A stretch of DNA of 64,000 nucleotides, taken from positions 3,452,001-3,516,000 of the forward strand of contig NC_135133.1 in the NCBI RefSeq assembly GCF_050908995.1, written 5' to 3'. Both the position numbers and the translations under genes were made by a program. Positions 31,995-45,420 of this stretch are shown piece after piece. This DNA comes from Andrena cerasifolii (lineage: Eukaryota > Arthropoda > Insecta > Hymenoptera > Andrenidae). Below the pieces are notes generated by a model. That model was not told the DNA's origin and made no database searches. It saw nothing but the letters and a program-made list of their open reading frames with translations. Positions within the stretch are counted from its first letter, which is position 1. Every line of letters begins with the position of its first letter.

Positions 31995-34900
31995 TTCTTA
32001 ATCTGTAAAAATATTATCGAATACAGTAAACAGGACACATGTAGGTAGTGTTTAGGAAACGTTTCGATGTCAGTTACAAGAATAAGAAGTAAAAAATACG
32101 AACATGTTATGCCCCCCCCCCCCCCTCGACATCTTTCGTCTGAAACAATTTTTCGTACCATTCATATTTTTCGAGATAGTTACACTGTATATTTAACTAA
32201 TCTAGTCGGATTGTCCCGCATTAACGTGGTCGGACTGTCCCATAATCAAGGGAGTGATCGACCACCTCATAAAAAAAAATTAAAAACAAATACATACGTA
32301 TTGTTAGTGTTGCACAGTAGTTTCATGCATATTATATCCCCCAATATCGGACGAGTGTAAATAAACTTACCAGTTTATTAAGTACCACCAACACTGTAAC
32401 TTGGTCTAAAAACTTTCAGCCTCGCACAAAGTCTTTAACTGCATCTTCTAATTCGAATATAGATTTATGACAATGGTAAATGTGAGATAAACAACAATCG
32501 CATTAATTTGTTTCGCGTCAGTTCCACACAGCGCCCTATCATCGGTCTTAAACTATCAACGCTGGCCGGACTCTCCCGGTGGTCGATCTATACCGGACTT
32601 ACCCTATCGCTGTCGCGCTCCTTGTTAGTTAAATCCGCGATTGTTTCGCGCAGTCGAAAACTCGATAGCGCACTTCCGCCGCCCTCTCTTCCCGGCCAAA
32701 TAATTGTTCCATTGTCCGGACTCGGAGTTCGGTTAACCGACGACAATCGGGATAATCATTTATTGCCCGACTGGCTTAATGATCTTGTAAATGTAGCGGG
32801 AAGTGCGCGAGCGAGGAATGCTTTTCGATGGTATCTGCGGTGGCGACGATTTTCCCAGGGCGATATGCGATTGTTCCGGGTGTCGGTCGAGCCGATCGGA
32901 GATACGTAGCAGAATGGGAAAAGGTAGAAGTTGAAGGTTGATTCGAAAAGCGAGAAAGCGCGAGAGGCGCGAGCAGGAGCGCGCCCGCGTTGCTGCGCGT
33001 CGCGTCCAAGGGGGAGAGCGGTTCTTGTTGCGTGTCGAGATCGAACCGCAGAAGAGACATCAAGTCGCCGTCGGAGACAGACGGACGGTGGCATTTGCTC
33101 TTAAATCGGCAGATCCCCGTCTTTACTTTCTTTGCATCAAATGCAGTGGTCAAGCGGGAACGCGCTCATGGCGGACGATGATCGTATAAGGCGAAGCGGC
33201 CGCCAGCCGGATCCAGCGACGACCGGGATTCTGCCTTTAGTCGCATCGCTGGCTCGCGGAACTGTACTGCGCTGTTTATATGGTGTCCTCTGCTATTCCG
33301 TGTACGTAGCTATCTTTCTATACGTGGACAGAGCGCAGTCCTATCTCGCGTATCGCCATGTTCGTTGTGGGAAAATCGTAGAAAACAAACTCGTTTGTCC
33401 TCCCACCCTTCCCCTGACGATCCGCGATCTCTTTTGCCTCTTTCTCTCCGTCTTTCGCTCGCTGCTAGTGACCCTTTTCGCGACGCGACGCGTCTCGATC
33501 CGCTCGGATCGCCAAGGAATTTTCAGGGATTTTCTTTCCCCGCAGTACCTATACAGAGCGAGACACCAGCCGCGTTTCGTGAGACTGAAACGTTCCCTCC
33601 TCGAAATCGTCGGCGTGTCGCGCCTCTCGCCGCTCTGTTCGCCGCGGCCAGATTTTCCAGGCAAGACGTTCGGGAAATTCGCTTAGGACTTAGGAGATCG
33701 AACGTGCCGATACTCGTGCGCGGGGCGACGTTAACGGTTCCGTGCCGGTGAAATCGTTCGGCCGTTCGCCTCTCGGAGATAGCAGCGTTTTCTGTGTACC
33801 CTTAAGTAATCTGAAAACCCACTTACCCCGCCGAGAGAGGGAGAGCGCTTCGGTTATGTTTCTATAATGCCTCTGGTGCCCCGCTGAAACCCCCAACACG
33901 CAATTTCCTTTCATGATTTACGGGCAATTATGCACGGTATCGGCGTAACGACGGTTTCCTAATATTTCTCGCAGGCTAATGGGACATCGCGTGGTACGTC
34001 GTAAACGGAGCAAACCAGGGAGGCCACTCTTCATTCATTATCCCCGTTTTCTCGCGCAGTCTCCTCCGCCAGTTCATAAATACTTGAACTCCAAAACGTG
34101 CACCGCCCGGATCGGTTTCCCACCATGGAAAGCAGAGACCCTCCGAGTAGGGATGGGCACCTGCAAGTTCCAGAAGACGAGGAGAACGTCCACGGGCGCT
34201 GACGTTTGTTCAAAATCCAGAAGTGTCGGCTCGAGTGATTATCGGAAGCATCGGTGCTCCGGGCTCGGTATGAATGGCGAGAAAAGCCTCTTACGGGCCA
34301 AAGAAGTCCACGGATCGAGGAGGAGGCTCTGCTCTCCTCTGCTCTCGACCGCGCTGTCCCTTTTCCTCCCTTGTCGCGCGTTCTCGGCACCGACGTCGTC
34401 GACGAAGACTAAGACGACGGCCAAGACGACGACTAAGAGGACGCTGGCAGGCAAGGAGAGGTGGCGCAAATGCGAGACGACGAAAATATTGGGTCTATTT
34501 CGAAATTCTATTTCGGTGCGTCGGCCGAGCGACGCTCCTACACGCACCCCGTCACGCGCACGCTTCTTATCCACGAGCACGCAACTTGACGCACTCTTCT
34601 CTAAACTCTACTTTCTTCCCTCGCGTAGAAGCGTTTGCCGTCTTTCCCGGGGGTTATCGACACGCTGATTTTTCTCGCCCGAAGCCCCGCGAAACTCCAG
34701 CTCGTTCCGCGAGTGCTTGTCTTCCCGTTCATCTCTTGGAAAGCTGTCTCTTACCCCGGGAAAGTTTGATTTTCCAATCTACGTTGGCTAAATATTTTTT
34801 ACCCGGCTCTGCGATTACCGCGCTCCTCCCGAGCCCGATACATTTCCTTTTTCAAGCGCTCTGTAATTGGAGACGCTCGAACTCGCCGCAGCTTACCCTT

Positions 34901-35426
34901 TAAATTTCACGGGCCGACACTGTTGCGTTCGCGGCGGAGGCCGTCCAGCAGCGCGCGATCCTGTAATTGCGCTCGCATGAACGTACGCAATTAAGTGTGT
35001 CGCTGCGCGGCGCGTAGACTTTCGGGGGACCGTCGCGCCAGGCGGGATTTTCTCTCAACGACTCCCCCTTAATTTAATACCTCGTTCGGTGGCAGAAAAA
35101 GGCCGAGCGGCCGGGAGAGGGTGAGGAAGAGAGGAGGGAGAGGAGAGAAAAAGCGGAGGCGCGTTAAATTTTCCTTATCTACGAGCGGTCGTTTCACCGC
35201 GGCGCAGGAAGCATCGCGATGCGTAGCAAAAGTTCAGCAAGTTCCCTTAATTGCTGGCAATATAATATAATTACCGGGTCACCGGTGCTCCTCGCTGCCC
35301 AATGGAGCGGAAACAAGCTTAAAGCCCGCGTTCCTCGTCCCCCACCGTCGCTTGCCACCTACGGTTGCCACGAAATAGTCGAAGTGTGAGCGGGGAAAAA
35401 GGGCGAGAGGGAGCGACGGAGTAAAA

Positions 35427-35446
35427 AGAGAGAGAGAGAGAGAGAG
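35427..35446. repeat. (AG)n microsatellite
   Basis: Ten uninterrupted AG units. Confidence 0.95.
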
Positions 35447-36890
35447 CCCCGGCTCCACTAATATGGTAACTCTAAATTTGGCCCGGCCGCCGAGGGACAA
35501 ATTATTGTTGTAGATATAAAAAGAGCGCCGGTGCAGCGGCGGTGTACCGGTGGCCGGTACAATTAAGCTCCCCTTTTCGTTTTGTAATCGCCGGCGTGTG
35601 CGGGTCGGCTGACCCCTTGACCGAGGAACGTTGGCACGCGTTGCGGACTAGGCTGGCACGTGTTAATAAAACACCCGGCCGGTGGTTTACTAAATATTAA
35701 CTTTTAAAACGGATCGCGCCGCCGGCGTCTGCCCCCAACCCTGCCCCGCTGGCGGTCGCAATTACCGCGGAGCCCGCGCCACTAATTATTCGATACTTAA
35801 TAACGTCTTCGTTACGCGACACTGACGCGGAGTGTAACTCGAGACCCCTCCCCCATTCGCAGGACAATTTGCGAGCGTATCTTCGGATCGTTCCCGCGGA
35901 ATATATCGCGCCTAGGAGACACCTCGATACCCTGAGGTACGAGACAGGGTCGCGACGGGGGAGTCGGCAAAGCCCCCTTAACGCAACGGCTTCCAGAACC
36001 ACCCATAGATCACTGACCCGCGTTTACTGTAGTCTCTCGTAACGAGTAGTAAATTTGTATCGCTGAGTGATATACAATCGCAGCCGAGTCCCCTGCGCGC
36101 CACCACCTAGGCTTCTCCGTCGACGATCCGGTGAGATATCATTTTCGAGGCGACTCCGCTCCCTTTCTCTTCTTCGCCTCGCGCGCACCTTCTGCTCCAC
36201 CCGTTGTCTTTATCGCCCTCTGCCCCCCTTGCCTCCCTTCCTCAGCTGTAATTTTGTTAATCGGTTTCGTAACGTAAACGTTGATTTCCAACGATCTCGC
36301 GGCGAGAGTATATTACTCGATGGTATCTGGCCGCGACGCGTTAAACGGCGAGCAGGCACTGGCCGCGGAATCGGTATCGCGATATCTTGAAATTAAATTT
36401 CTCCCCCGGAATTGAATTCCTCGCGGCGCTGAATTACCGCCTCGTGTTAAAGCTTCCACCTATCCCGATCGCTTGAGTTAGCCGCGCGTATTTGTACTCT
36501 CCGCCCGATATCGTAATAACCGAGATGCAAAAAGCTGATAACTCGTCTGCTTTCGCCCTTGTTCGCTGATCCGTCTACGCTCCAAAGTCCACGAGCACAT
36601 TGAAAGCTCGCTGGCCGGCGCAAAGTCATCGCGCTTTAATTCCACATGGCTCGGTGTTTCGAGCGAAGAGGCGGCGCTGGATGGGATCCTTGGGGTTTCC
36701 CCGAATCCGCGCGCGAACCCTCCTCGCTCTAGCTGGCTCGTGGGCGGAACGCGCGGGCACGAGCGGCCGCAGGCACAGCGATCGTAACATTCCTGGATAT
36801 TGTTTTGCACGCGGTGCCGGTGCGTGACTACCATCGCCCCGGCTAAACGTAATGGCCAGGCAGATTAAGCGACGGCCTGGTCTCTCGGTG

Positions 36891-36910
36891 TCTGTCTGTC
36901 TGTCTGTCTG
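36891..36910. repeat. (TCTG)5 microsatellite
   Basis: Five uninterrupted TCTG units. Confidence 0.95.
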
Positions 36911-38558
36911 GGTTCGGGAACATTTACCAGGAATCCGCCAGATAACCTAGCGCTTACGAGCGAAAACTTTTTATCTGCCGTCATGATATACGAGCCGAAC
37001 TCCCAGTTTTCTATGTTCCGGGCCCCGACGGTGAACGCTCAAACGTTTACCCACACTGATAGCGATCTAGAGTGCAACGCCTATTCTCCGGCTTGAGTCC
37101 GCGGGAACGATCCAACGCCTCGTTCAGCCGCGAACCAACGACACGCGCGGAATCGACGATCCCGTCGATTGTCTCCGGCTCCTTCGACTTGGCGATGGAT
37201 ATTTCAGTCGCCACCATAATAGGAGTCGAAGCCCCGCGGGTATCGCGATTTTGGCTCCATTGCGGAGGATTTAATCGGCAGCGTGTACCCTCGACCACGG
37301 CGAGAGATTTTCGTGGTTTAGGGCATCGCCTGGATGCACTGGATCGTCGATTACGTTCGAGCGTCGCCCGGCAGTCGCGCGGAGTCGATCTGCGAGTAGA
37401 ATTGGTCGTTGGCCGTGCGACTGGTCAGACAGCGCGCGCTGCTGGAACGCTGGATGTCCGCACGGCCGTCTCCGAGCGATCGCATCAGGTGTAGGTACAT
37501 ATACGTATGTACATAGAGGTAAAACGGCGCGCAAGTGGACTTAGCTCGAGAGAGTTTACGAGCGCGTCCTCGCCGGGCCGAGAGCGTGGCGCTTTTCTAA
37601 CAGGCTCAAGGACGTAGAAGTTGCGCCAATTACGCGATTAATCGTTAAATGCGCGCTCTTTCGACCTGTTGGCATCCGCTGCCATCGGAATGATCGTGCC
37701 GCGAGGCTGGAGCGCGGCGAGGCCGCGCCGTAAATCTCGTCGGACCGAAGCGATCGACGAAATTTCGTTTGTTTGCGGATGCTCGATTTGGAAAGGAGAG
37801 GGAGGGGGGTGGGGGATAAAAAATAAAAGGGAGCGAGAGGGAGGAAGCGAAACAAAAGCAGAACGGTTGGAAATATTTCGCGGGCATTGTTCTGCTGTCC
37901 CGCGTGGTAATTGTACAGTATTTATTGGATGATCATTTTTTAGTCGGCCCCGATAAAGTATGCATTTGCGAATTACAGTGGGTTTGCCAGCGGCAGATGA
38001 TCGTAAATCACGGGCGATTTATCGAGCGTGGCCCGGCTGTGCGTGCCAGTCGTGTCTCTGTTCGTAATTTTTGACGCGACGCTCGACACCGATCATTTGA
38101 ACCATTGGCATCGATGCCCGGGTGTCGTTGACCCTCGACAATGATCCGCGACCCGATCTCGCTCGAATCGCCACACCGCTGGCCGCAGCCCTTTACGCAT
38201 TACGCGAAAGTAGATTCGATTCGATCGATCGGCTGCGCCCCATAGATCGCTGCAGCCGCGCCGCGCGGCACACGGCTCTTCCAGCCTCGACAACTGGAAA
38301 CTTTGCATCGATTTTGCCGGCGATCTTTCGCTCGCTGAAACCATGCCCGTGTCGCGCAGCGAACCGTGCTGGCCATTTCTATGCAAATGAACAGGTGAAA
38401 TTAAGCTCGGTCCGAACATCGGCACATTAGAAAAATACTTATGCTAGCTGAAACGAAGATTCCCTCAGGACGAAGCTGAATTAAGCTCCAGCTAGAAATC
38501 GCAATAGGTAATATAGGTACATCCGAGTACTCGATCCATCAAACAATCGTCACGGACA

Positions 38559-38621
38559 TTTAGACCAACTGTTCCACGTTACTCAGAACTAAGACTCGAT
38601 TAATCAGAGTCGAGGTCTAAA
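38559..38621. repeat. Nested short inverted repeats (cruciform-capable)
   Basis: Outer arms TTTAGACC (38559-38566) and GGTCTAAA (38614-38621). Inside them, GACTC (38593-38597) and GAGTC (38607-38611) form a second stem. Confidence 0.6.
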
Positions 38622-41600
38622 CGAACGCATCATTGGACCAATCCCGTCCTACTCTAACCGCTGACTCGCATTAAATCAGCGTAGCCTGGCAGCGTGAAAC
38701 GGTGGCCGCGGAGCGAACGAGAGCAGCAGGAAAAGTCCGTGAACCCGAGGCTGGAAAGTAGCGGAGGAAAAGGAGCTCCGTGACGGAGGCGCACGCGGAA
38801 TCGTGCGCACGACCGCGACGCTCGGTCAGGAAAAGTCAGAGTTTCGAGCTGGTCCGTTGGGCCGCGGGCCGTGGCGAGGTGAAACCGCTCCACGAGCGAT
38901 CGCCTCTCGTGGGAGTAGTATCTTTCCCCCGGTGTCGCGATCGAGCCGCGATACTCTCCGATATTGCCAGCGAATCGATGGGAACCACATCCACGGTTAC
39001 ACGGGAGATCTACTATATTGTCGCGGCCCGGCGCGGCGCGCTGCAGGCCATTCCCACTGGACCGCACCGCGCCTTTTCCGCGCGCACACGTTCGCGCGGT
39101 CGTGAAATCCACGGGCCTGCGAGCTGCCCGATCTCTTCACGCGTGTCCAGGTGTCCACCGACCAGACTATTCGCGATTCCCGCGTCACAGGCAATTCCGC
39201 TTTTGCTGCCTGTCCGAGACTCTGAATTCCCTAGGTCCTCAGCTGTAACTCCGCTTGGGGGAAGGCTACGGAGCATCTCGGAATTCGTTCGTCTTTTTAT
39301 CGGGGGTTAGGGCACAGCAGGGAGGCACCAATGGCCCAAGAATGCCACAGGCAGGGATGTGGCGCTGGTTTCGAAACGGTGCTCGGCGAGAATGCATCGT
39401 ACGTACCTGGGCCGGGACGGACGGGTTTTCCAATCGTGCGTTCGGCCGTTAATAAAGCCTTAATGAAACGTCAACGTGCACGGGACGTAGCACGGAAAAT
39501 GTCATCGGCGCGCGCGGCCAGAACGAAGCCGCATTGTGCGCGGTACCGCGGCTCTTCGCTGGCTCCACTTTAAAAGCTCTCGGAAGGTGAAAGGGCCGCG
39601 GAAGCTAGCCAACCAGCCGGGACGAACGGTGCTTCGCCCTCTCCGTTTGACGCTCCATCGTGTCTGTTCAGTCCCCTCTCCACTTTTTCCTCTTTAACTC
39701 TCGATCGCGAAACTCTTTCAGGGAAGCTCATAAAAGATTGGAGCGACAATGAAGCGCGGCCCTCGGTCCGCGGGACAAAGAGATGGAGAAACGAGCGAAC
39801 GAGAGTGAATCCGGAGGACTCTGCCTGGCGGTCGACACGCGACCCCTTTGCCTTTGTCCGCTCATTTTCGTTCGACGGATCAGCCCCGGGGGTTACCTCG
39901 GCCTCGAAAGGAGACGCGTGCTTTCGTCTCGTCGCGGACACTGTCCCGGAAGCTGGCCAACCTCCATTCACACCCGACGCTTTACGCTGCGCATTACACA
40001 CCGCGATACATTATGCGATGTAAGATTAAGCACCTAAGCTGTCGGCAATTTTCTGGGGAACCTGCAGCGACGTTTGCACTTGGAATTGCATTTTCTGTCG
40101 CCACGAGCGGACCATCCCCGCGGTTCTCGGAGGCGAAAGAGTTGGATCGTGCCTGAAAGTTGAGCGACTTCCACGGGGGACCGGAGAAAGGGGTTAATTG
40201 CTGCGCGCTTCTGCCCGCGTGCGCTAGCGTTATTGTTTCCACGGGGGGAGGCTTAATTAATGAACTTTTAATAAGCGTATTAAACAGTGACTGGCGCAAA
40301 CGCTGCTGGTGCATGCTTACAAAGGGCCAGCGTCGGATAGATTAAGCGTGGTATCGACGAGTTCCGCCTCCGTTTCTGAACGCGACACCCCCCCGGGAGA
40401 CGAGAGGAGCGGCGAGGTAAACAAGAGAGGGGTACCAAGTACGCTGGTAAAACAGAAATTTTGTTCGTGCGATTAAAGGAGGAGCAAGGAGCTGGAAGCA
40501 TCTGCAGCCCCCGTTGCAGGGCTTTTGGTAGCGCGGGTCTGCGCGCACCGAGCAGCGTCGTTGCATAATTAAAAGTTTTAATTATCAGCGGACCTCCCTC
40601 GGTAGCTCCTCCTCTGACCCATCTCGGGGGCCGAACGTTGCCTTTTTCACCGTCTTAAGGCTCTGTTCCGATTAAAGGAGCATTCTGGCGAGGAGATACG
40701 TCGCGATCTCCATCGTAATGGCAGCCGGCGAATCCACCGGTAAATAGAGATCGCGGAGTAAAGCCAGGCATTATGCGAATCGGTCCCCAGCGAAATCCAA
40801 GCAGCCTCGGCGATACTTCGCATCGATTTTTTAAAGCTCGCAGGACAGCTTGCACTGTGTTCTTAATTTGCAATCGGCGGTCGTAATTCGCTGGTCCCCC
40901 CTATCGATCGCCGGAACCGGGCACGGAAAAACAGCGCTACGAGGCGGGAACACGTATCCGCGTGTAACGCGCGAATAAATTTCCAGCTGGACTGGGAATT
41001 GAATGGCCGGGCCAGCGGCGGCTCGGCGCGCAAAAACCTTCAAAGCGTATTTGATAGCCGGACACAGTTTGCAAACCGACTTGAATTGTTTTGGATATCT
41101 ATTTAGATCTGCGATGCCGCGCGTGTAAGCGGAAATATGCGCGGGCCGAGGCGGCGGGCGCGAGGGCGAGCGAGGCGCGTAAACAGCCCGCGCTCCACGG
41201 TTAAACATTATTCACGGAGCCCCACGAGCCCTTCTGCCAAAATTAGCGCGGTGACCAATGACCGGCGCGCGAGCGATTTCAACGCGAATCCATCGCCGCT
41301 CCTGCGCTCTGGCTTTTTAACGCGCCTCCGCGAATATCCGCCGAAGACGCGCCTCGAGCCGCGACCGTTCGCAATCAGCCCGATCGTCGTTTAATCGGGA
41401 CACCAGCGAAGGTTCCTCAGCGAGCGCGCGCAACCAGCCGCGAACCGTCCGTCGAAGCGCACGGACGCGGAAAGCGCGATAGGTACGTAAAGTGGAAACG
41501 CACGCGGCGCGTTCGCATAAACAGCACCGTATATAGCTCGCGCGCGTACCGGCGCACGGATGAAGCGAGATTACGTGAGTCACGCGTTAGAAATGGAAAG

Positions 41601-43344
41601 AAATCTTTTGCGGTGGAAATGTCGTCTTGGTCTAACGGTCGCCGCTCGAGCGATAATCGAGCGCATGAATATTAAGAATAGCCTGACGCGGAGCGGAGCG
41701 GTCTTTAGCGGAGCGCGCACGGCCGTCGCCGTAGCGCAATTACAGGTAATTAAACTTTACGCTCCCGATTGGAGTTTCGCCGAAGGATCGGGGGTACAGA
41801 GTCTGGCGCGTTCGAAGCCTCTGCCCCGCGGATTAGCGCGGCGGACGCTAATGGCGAAATCAAATAAGGCAGCTTGGAGTTGCGGAATTATTTATTTCCA
41901 CCGATTAAGCTCGACCCGCGGCGGCTGCGGGGAACGAAGTAACGTTGATTTCGGATGAATTTCATTGGATCCCGCGTTGCGCCACAGCCAAGAGGGGACC
42001 TTTGGTCACCGGTCGTGACAGGAGTTACAGCTGCGTCCCGCGATGTCTCGTCGGATCGCGGACGTTGTGCAGATTTGTCAGCGGGAAACTATTGATTCCC
42101 ACCGTAATGAGGCGTGCCAGCCTGCTCGCGGAGACCGATGAATACCTGCGTGCGTACGCGCGTCCACGGGGAACGGCAACTGGGACGTGAATGGCACATA
42201 CACCGCGATACGTGCGGCCGAGTTCGCCCCTGGACCAACTGAAACGCGACAAAGCGTCGTTATTCCGTCAGTTATGCCGGAGAGTTGATTAAAACGTGCA
42301 CGGAGCCTTCTATGGCGCCAGATTCTTGTCTGCTCGGCTTCTATCTTAGCCGCAGAGGTCTCTCGAGTGACCTTGCGAACGCTTCCGTGTCCTCGATTCT
42401 ATGACGCGCAATTGACAATTAGACCCGAGGCTATCGGTCCATTTTCCAGCCCGCAATCGTCGGTACTCGCCCATTAGCGTGCTCCCCGATGGTTCGGAGC
42501 GCGCGTCCGCGGACGTCTTCGCGCTTAGCTTCTGCGGGAAAGATCGGAAATCGGTTTCCAATGGGCGAAGAAAACCCACCGCGGTCCCTCTGGGTGGCCG
42601 GCGTGATTGCTCCACCTCGACAAGCTGGATTAATTCTCCGCCCCTGGAACCCACTCACGATACTCAATACCAGCTCCGGTTACTTACCTCGAATGGCTAT
42701 AAGACGGCCAGGCCCGCAAAATGTGTACTCGAGCTTTGACGAAGTGCGCGCTTTCGTGGCTCGAGTCTCGGCCGATGAATCGTTTCAACTCGCCCCTCTA
42801 AATATAATTCTCGGGTAGAATCAGTTTTCTCCGCGTCGCTGGTAATTACACGAACACTCTGACGCGCGGCCTCGCTGCTCGCGTCTCAAACAGGCGGGAA
42901 CTTTCGCGTCGCAATCACGCGCCGCACGGACGCGATTCCGAATCGAATCGCGATGATACGAATTTCTAATTCGCCCTACGAACGAATCTGCCGTCGACGT
43001 TGCTGTTGTTTGGCGAAATTTCGATTCGGCCGAAGTCGAGGTGCAATCCTTTCCCCGAAAGACTTTCCCCTTCGAGTCAGCCAGCCGACGGCCGCGGCGT
43101 GGAAAAGGGACGCCACGTAACGTTCCACTGAAACGTTGTGATCGCACTGTCGTTAAATGGGGAAACGCATAGCCGGCAATTTGTCTTGAATCGTAATCGA
43201 CGACATAATAGAGCAACGGGACGCAGGTGTGGTTCGCTTGAATATACGCGGTGACCCGTAAACGTCGATCCTAGGCCGTCTCTCTCGCGAGTGGAGAAGA
43301 GGCAAACAATATTGTTCGGGTGGCAGCAGCTGGAAAATGTGTAT

Positions 43345-43822
43345 AAAAGACTTCAAAAAAGTAAAACAAATTACGCCAAGTACGTGAAATCAAATAAATC
43401 ACAAAAAATAGAAGATAATAATAATTACAAAATAACAAAAAAAAATGTGAAATCAAAATGAGCTGCAAGTACATGAAGGTGCTTTCAGTGAAATACTTGG
43501 ACTGGTGAGGCATGGTCAAGGTGCCGATGAATAAGAATTATTTAAAAACGCAAAATAATGAAAGTGTACTCATATTGTCAGAGTTTTAAATTGACAAATT
43601 ATTATCTGAAAGCCGGCGAGAGGGAAGGTATGGGTATTGATGATCTGAGAATACCTTGCCTCGCCAGTTCAAGTATTTCACTGAAAGCACCTTCATGTAC
43701 TTGCAGCTCATTTTGATTTCACATATTTTTTTTTTATTTTGTAGTTATTATTATCTTCTATTTTGTGTGATTTATTTGTAATCATGTAATTGGCGTAATT
43801 TTTTTACTTTTTTGAAGTTTTT
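43345..43822. mobile_element. Fold-back inverted repeat with about 170-bp arms
   Basis: The left arm (43345-43515) and right arm (43654-43822) are near-perfect reverse complements; the shared segment includes TGAGCTGCAAGTACATGAAG. A 138-bp spacer separates them. The arms include AT-rich simple sequence and a unique-looking core of about 70 bp. No target duplication or coding is evident. It may be a MITE or an inverted duplication. Confidence 0.8.
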
Positions 43823-45420
43823 TTATGGGAATCTCACTTCTTTTTACAAAAATAATTTGCATAGGGAATGACTTCAGATAATTTTTAATATTATATTATT
43901 ATTATCTTCTATAAACTATGTAAAACAGTTTACAACTTTCTTTTTTTTTAAACTATTTTTTAGTATTCTCCAAAGAACGAATCTAAACAAATTGACGCTA
44001 ATCTAATGTAGAGAAATACAAATATTTAACAGTAAATATGGTTTACCGTGGATTCTAAGTTTATTAAATATTTTCTAATTAAACATACCTTCGATATTGA
44101 TTAAATATGTAAATTATGTTATACGTTATTCAGTGGATTGGTGGAATTGGTTTAAATTTGAGTTTTCACATATGAAGCAAACATACAAGAAAAAAACAGA
44201 GTATCGAAGCTGAATAATATCGTTTAATAAAATCGTTTAATTATTAATATAATACTATGTCACAATAAATTTTTTTCTCTGACGTAGATCATACAGTATC
44301 ATTTTCTGCTTCGATTATCTGTAAATATATAAAATCCACATTTTAGTTATTTTAGTTACAACTTAACGTAGAACTTATATAGAAATAGAGTGGCATTTTG
44401 CTATTATAAATGTAGAGACTACGAAATGTGTCCGAAGGAGGAGAGAGCGTATGGCAGAAAGTCTTATTGCAGGAAATTTAGATGCTAATGGTAATAATTC
44501 AGCGAAAATGAACGAAGAGATCCAATATTTTCAACACACAATTTATTAGTATTGGGATAAAATTAGTTTAGTATGTTTATTGGTGAATTGAAATATTGTT
44601 AATGGGAACCTTAAAAAATAATTAATTAATGAATAGCGTGGCAACTACTGTGGATTTTAAGTGAAGTATTACAAATGTCTTTCACAAAAAATTGAAAAGC
44701 ATCAAGGGAGATGTGTTTTCAGCGTACATTCTTCACTAATGTGACTTGCTCTACATTGCAAGCAGTCCACCATAATCTACTTTCTTAATTCCTAATGCTA
44801 TGTCTTTTGACAAATTTTGTCGATTTACCTTAGTTGATTTGACAAATTACCAGAAACTTGCGCGAATGAAGATGCTTCTCTGAACTTTGTCCAGACAACT
44901 TCCAAGTCTGTGCGTCTCCTTCGTTTCTACAAGATCCATAAAAACTCTAAATTAAAAACAGTTTGCTGGTATAAAAATATCTGACAATTTAAATGCAATC
45001 TGTTATAATATATTATTCTGTACATGCATGTACGTTCCAACTCTGCAACTCTACATAAAAAATCTATTAACAAAATTTGGTGACCTACCTTGTTAATTGA
45101 GACAATAATTCAGTCTCCTATGTAGTGTAAAAACTCGTGACATTTCAAATTTTGACAACTTACGTTATTTGACACTTGGTAGGTTAATTCAATAGTATAC
45201 ATAGGTATATGGTCCCGAGAGTCGACGAATCGACGAACGAAACATGTGTTAGTGAAGGTGTGAGTGTAACGCGTATACGTATTATGTCGACAAAATTTGG
45301 TTGGAGAATAAGAAGAAGAAGAATCAGAAGAAAAATCCTACCATTTCCGCCTGATTCATGAGACGATATTACGATATCTCTGTCATGCGTGGACCGATTT
45401 TATTGAAAAAAATGCCTTTA
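43823..45420. other. AT-rich island, not classified
   Basis: Markedly AT-rich compared with its surroundings and contiguous with the fold-back repeat, so probably transposon-derived. I found no TIR pair or transposase motif. A 32-codon frame beginning MAESLIAGNLDANG (44451) is intact but too short and isolated to call. Confidence 0.45.

Larger units (their letters stand above)
31380..32242 (-). mobile_element. Pogo-like DNA transposon remnant with N- and C-terminal transposase pieces
   Basis: The left end CGGGTGAGACCGAGC and the reverse-complemented right end TGGGACAGTCCGACC match at about 10 of 15 positions. TA lies at 31378-31379 and 32243-32244. A second GTCGGATTGTCCCG block sits just inside the right end. 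On the minus strand it holds a transposase start (31776-31994) and a zinc-finger-like tail (31459-31551). The catalytic core between them is deleted. A C14 run (32112-32125) lies in the former 5' leader. Confidence 0.6.
32245..43344 (+). other. Presumed intron, no exon recognised
   Basis: The first 270 bp are AT-rich and may be further transposon debris. The rest is GC-rich and non-coding. It includes an ACG/AAG-rich tract near 34395-34450, a (AG)n at 35427-35446, a TCTG tract at 36891-36910 and a nested short inverted repeat at 38559-38621. Open frames of 100-230 codons in the 33-35 kb part are Arg/Ser-rich and match no family. Confidence 0.5.

Noticed and set aside
44451..44549. 32-codon frame starting MAESLIAGNLDANG in an AT-rich island
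   Set aside because: Too short, no relatives recognised, no splice signals and no conserved context.
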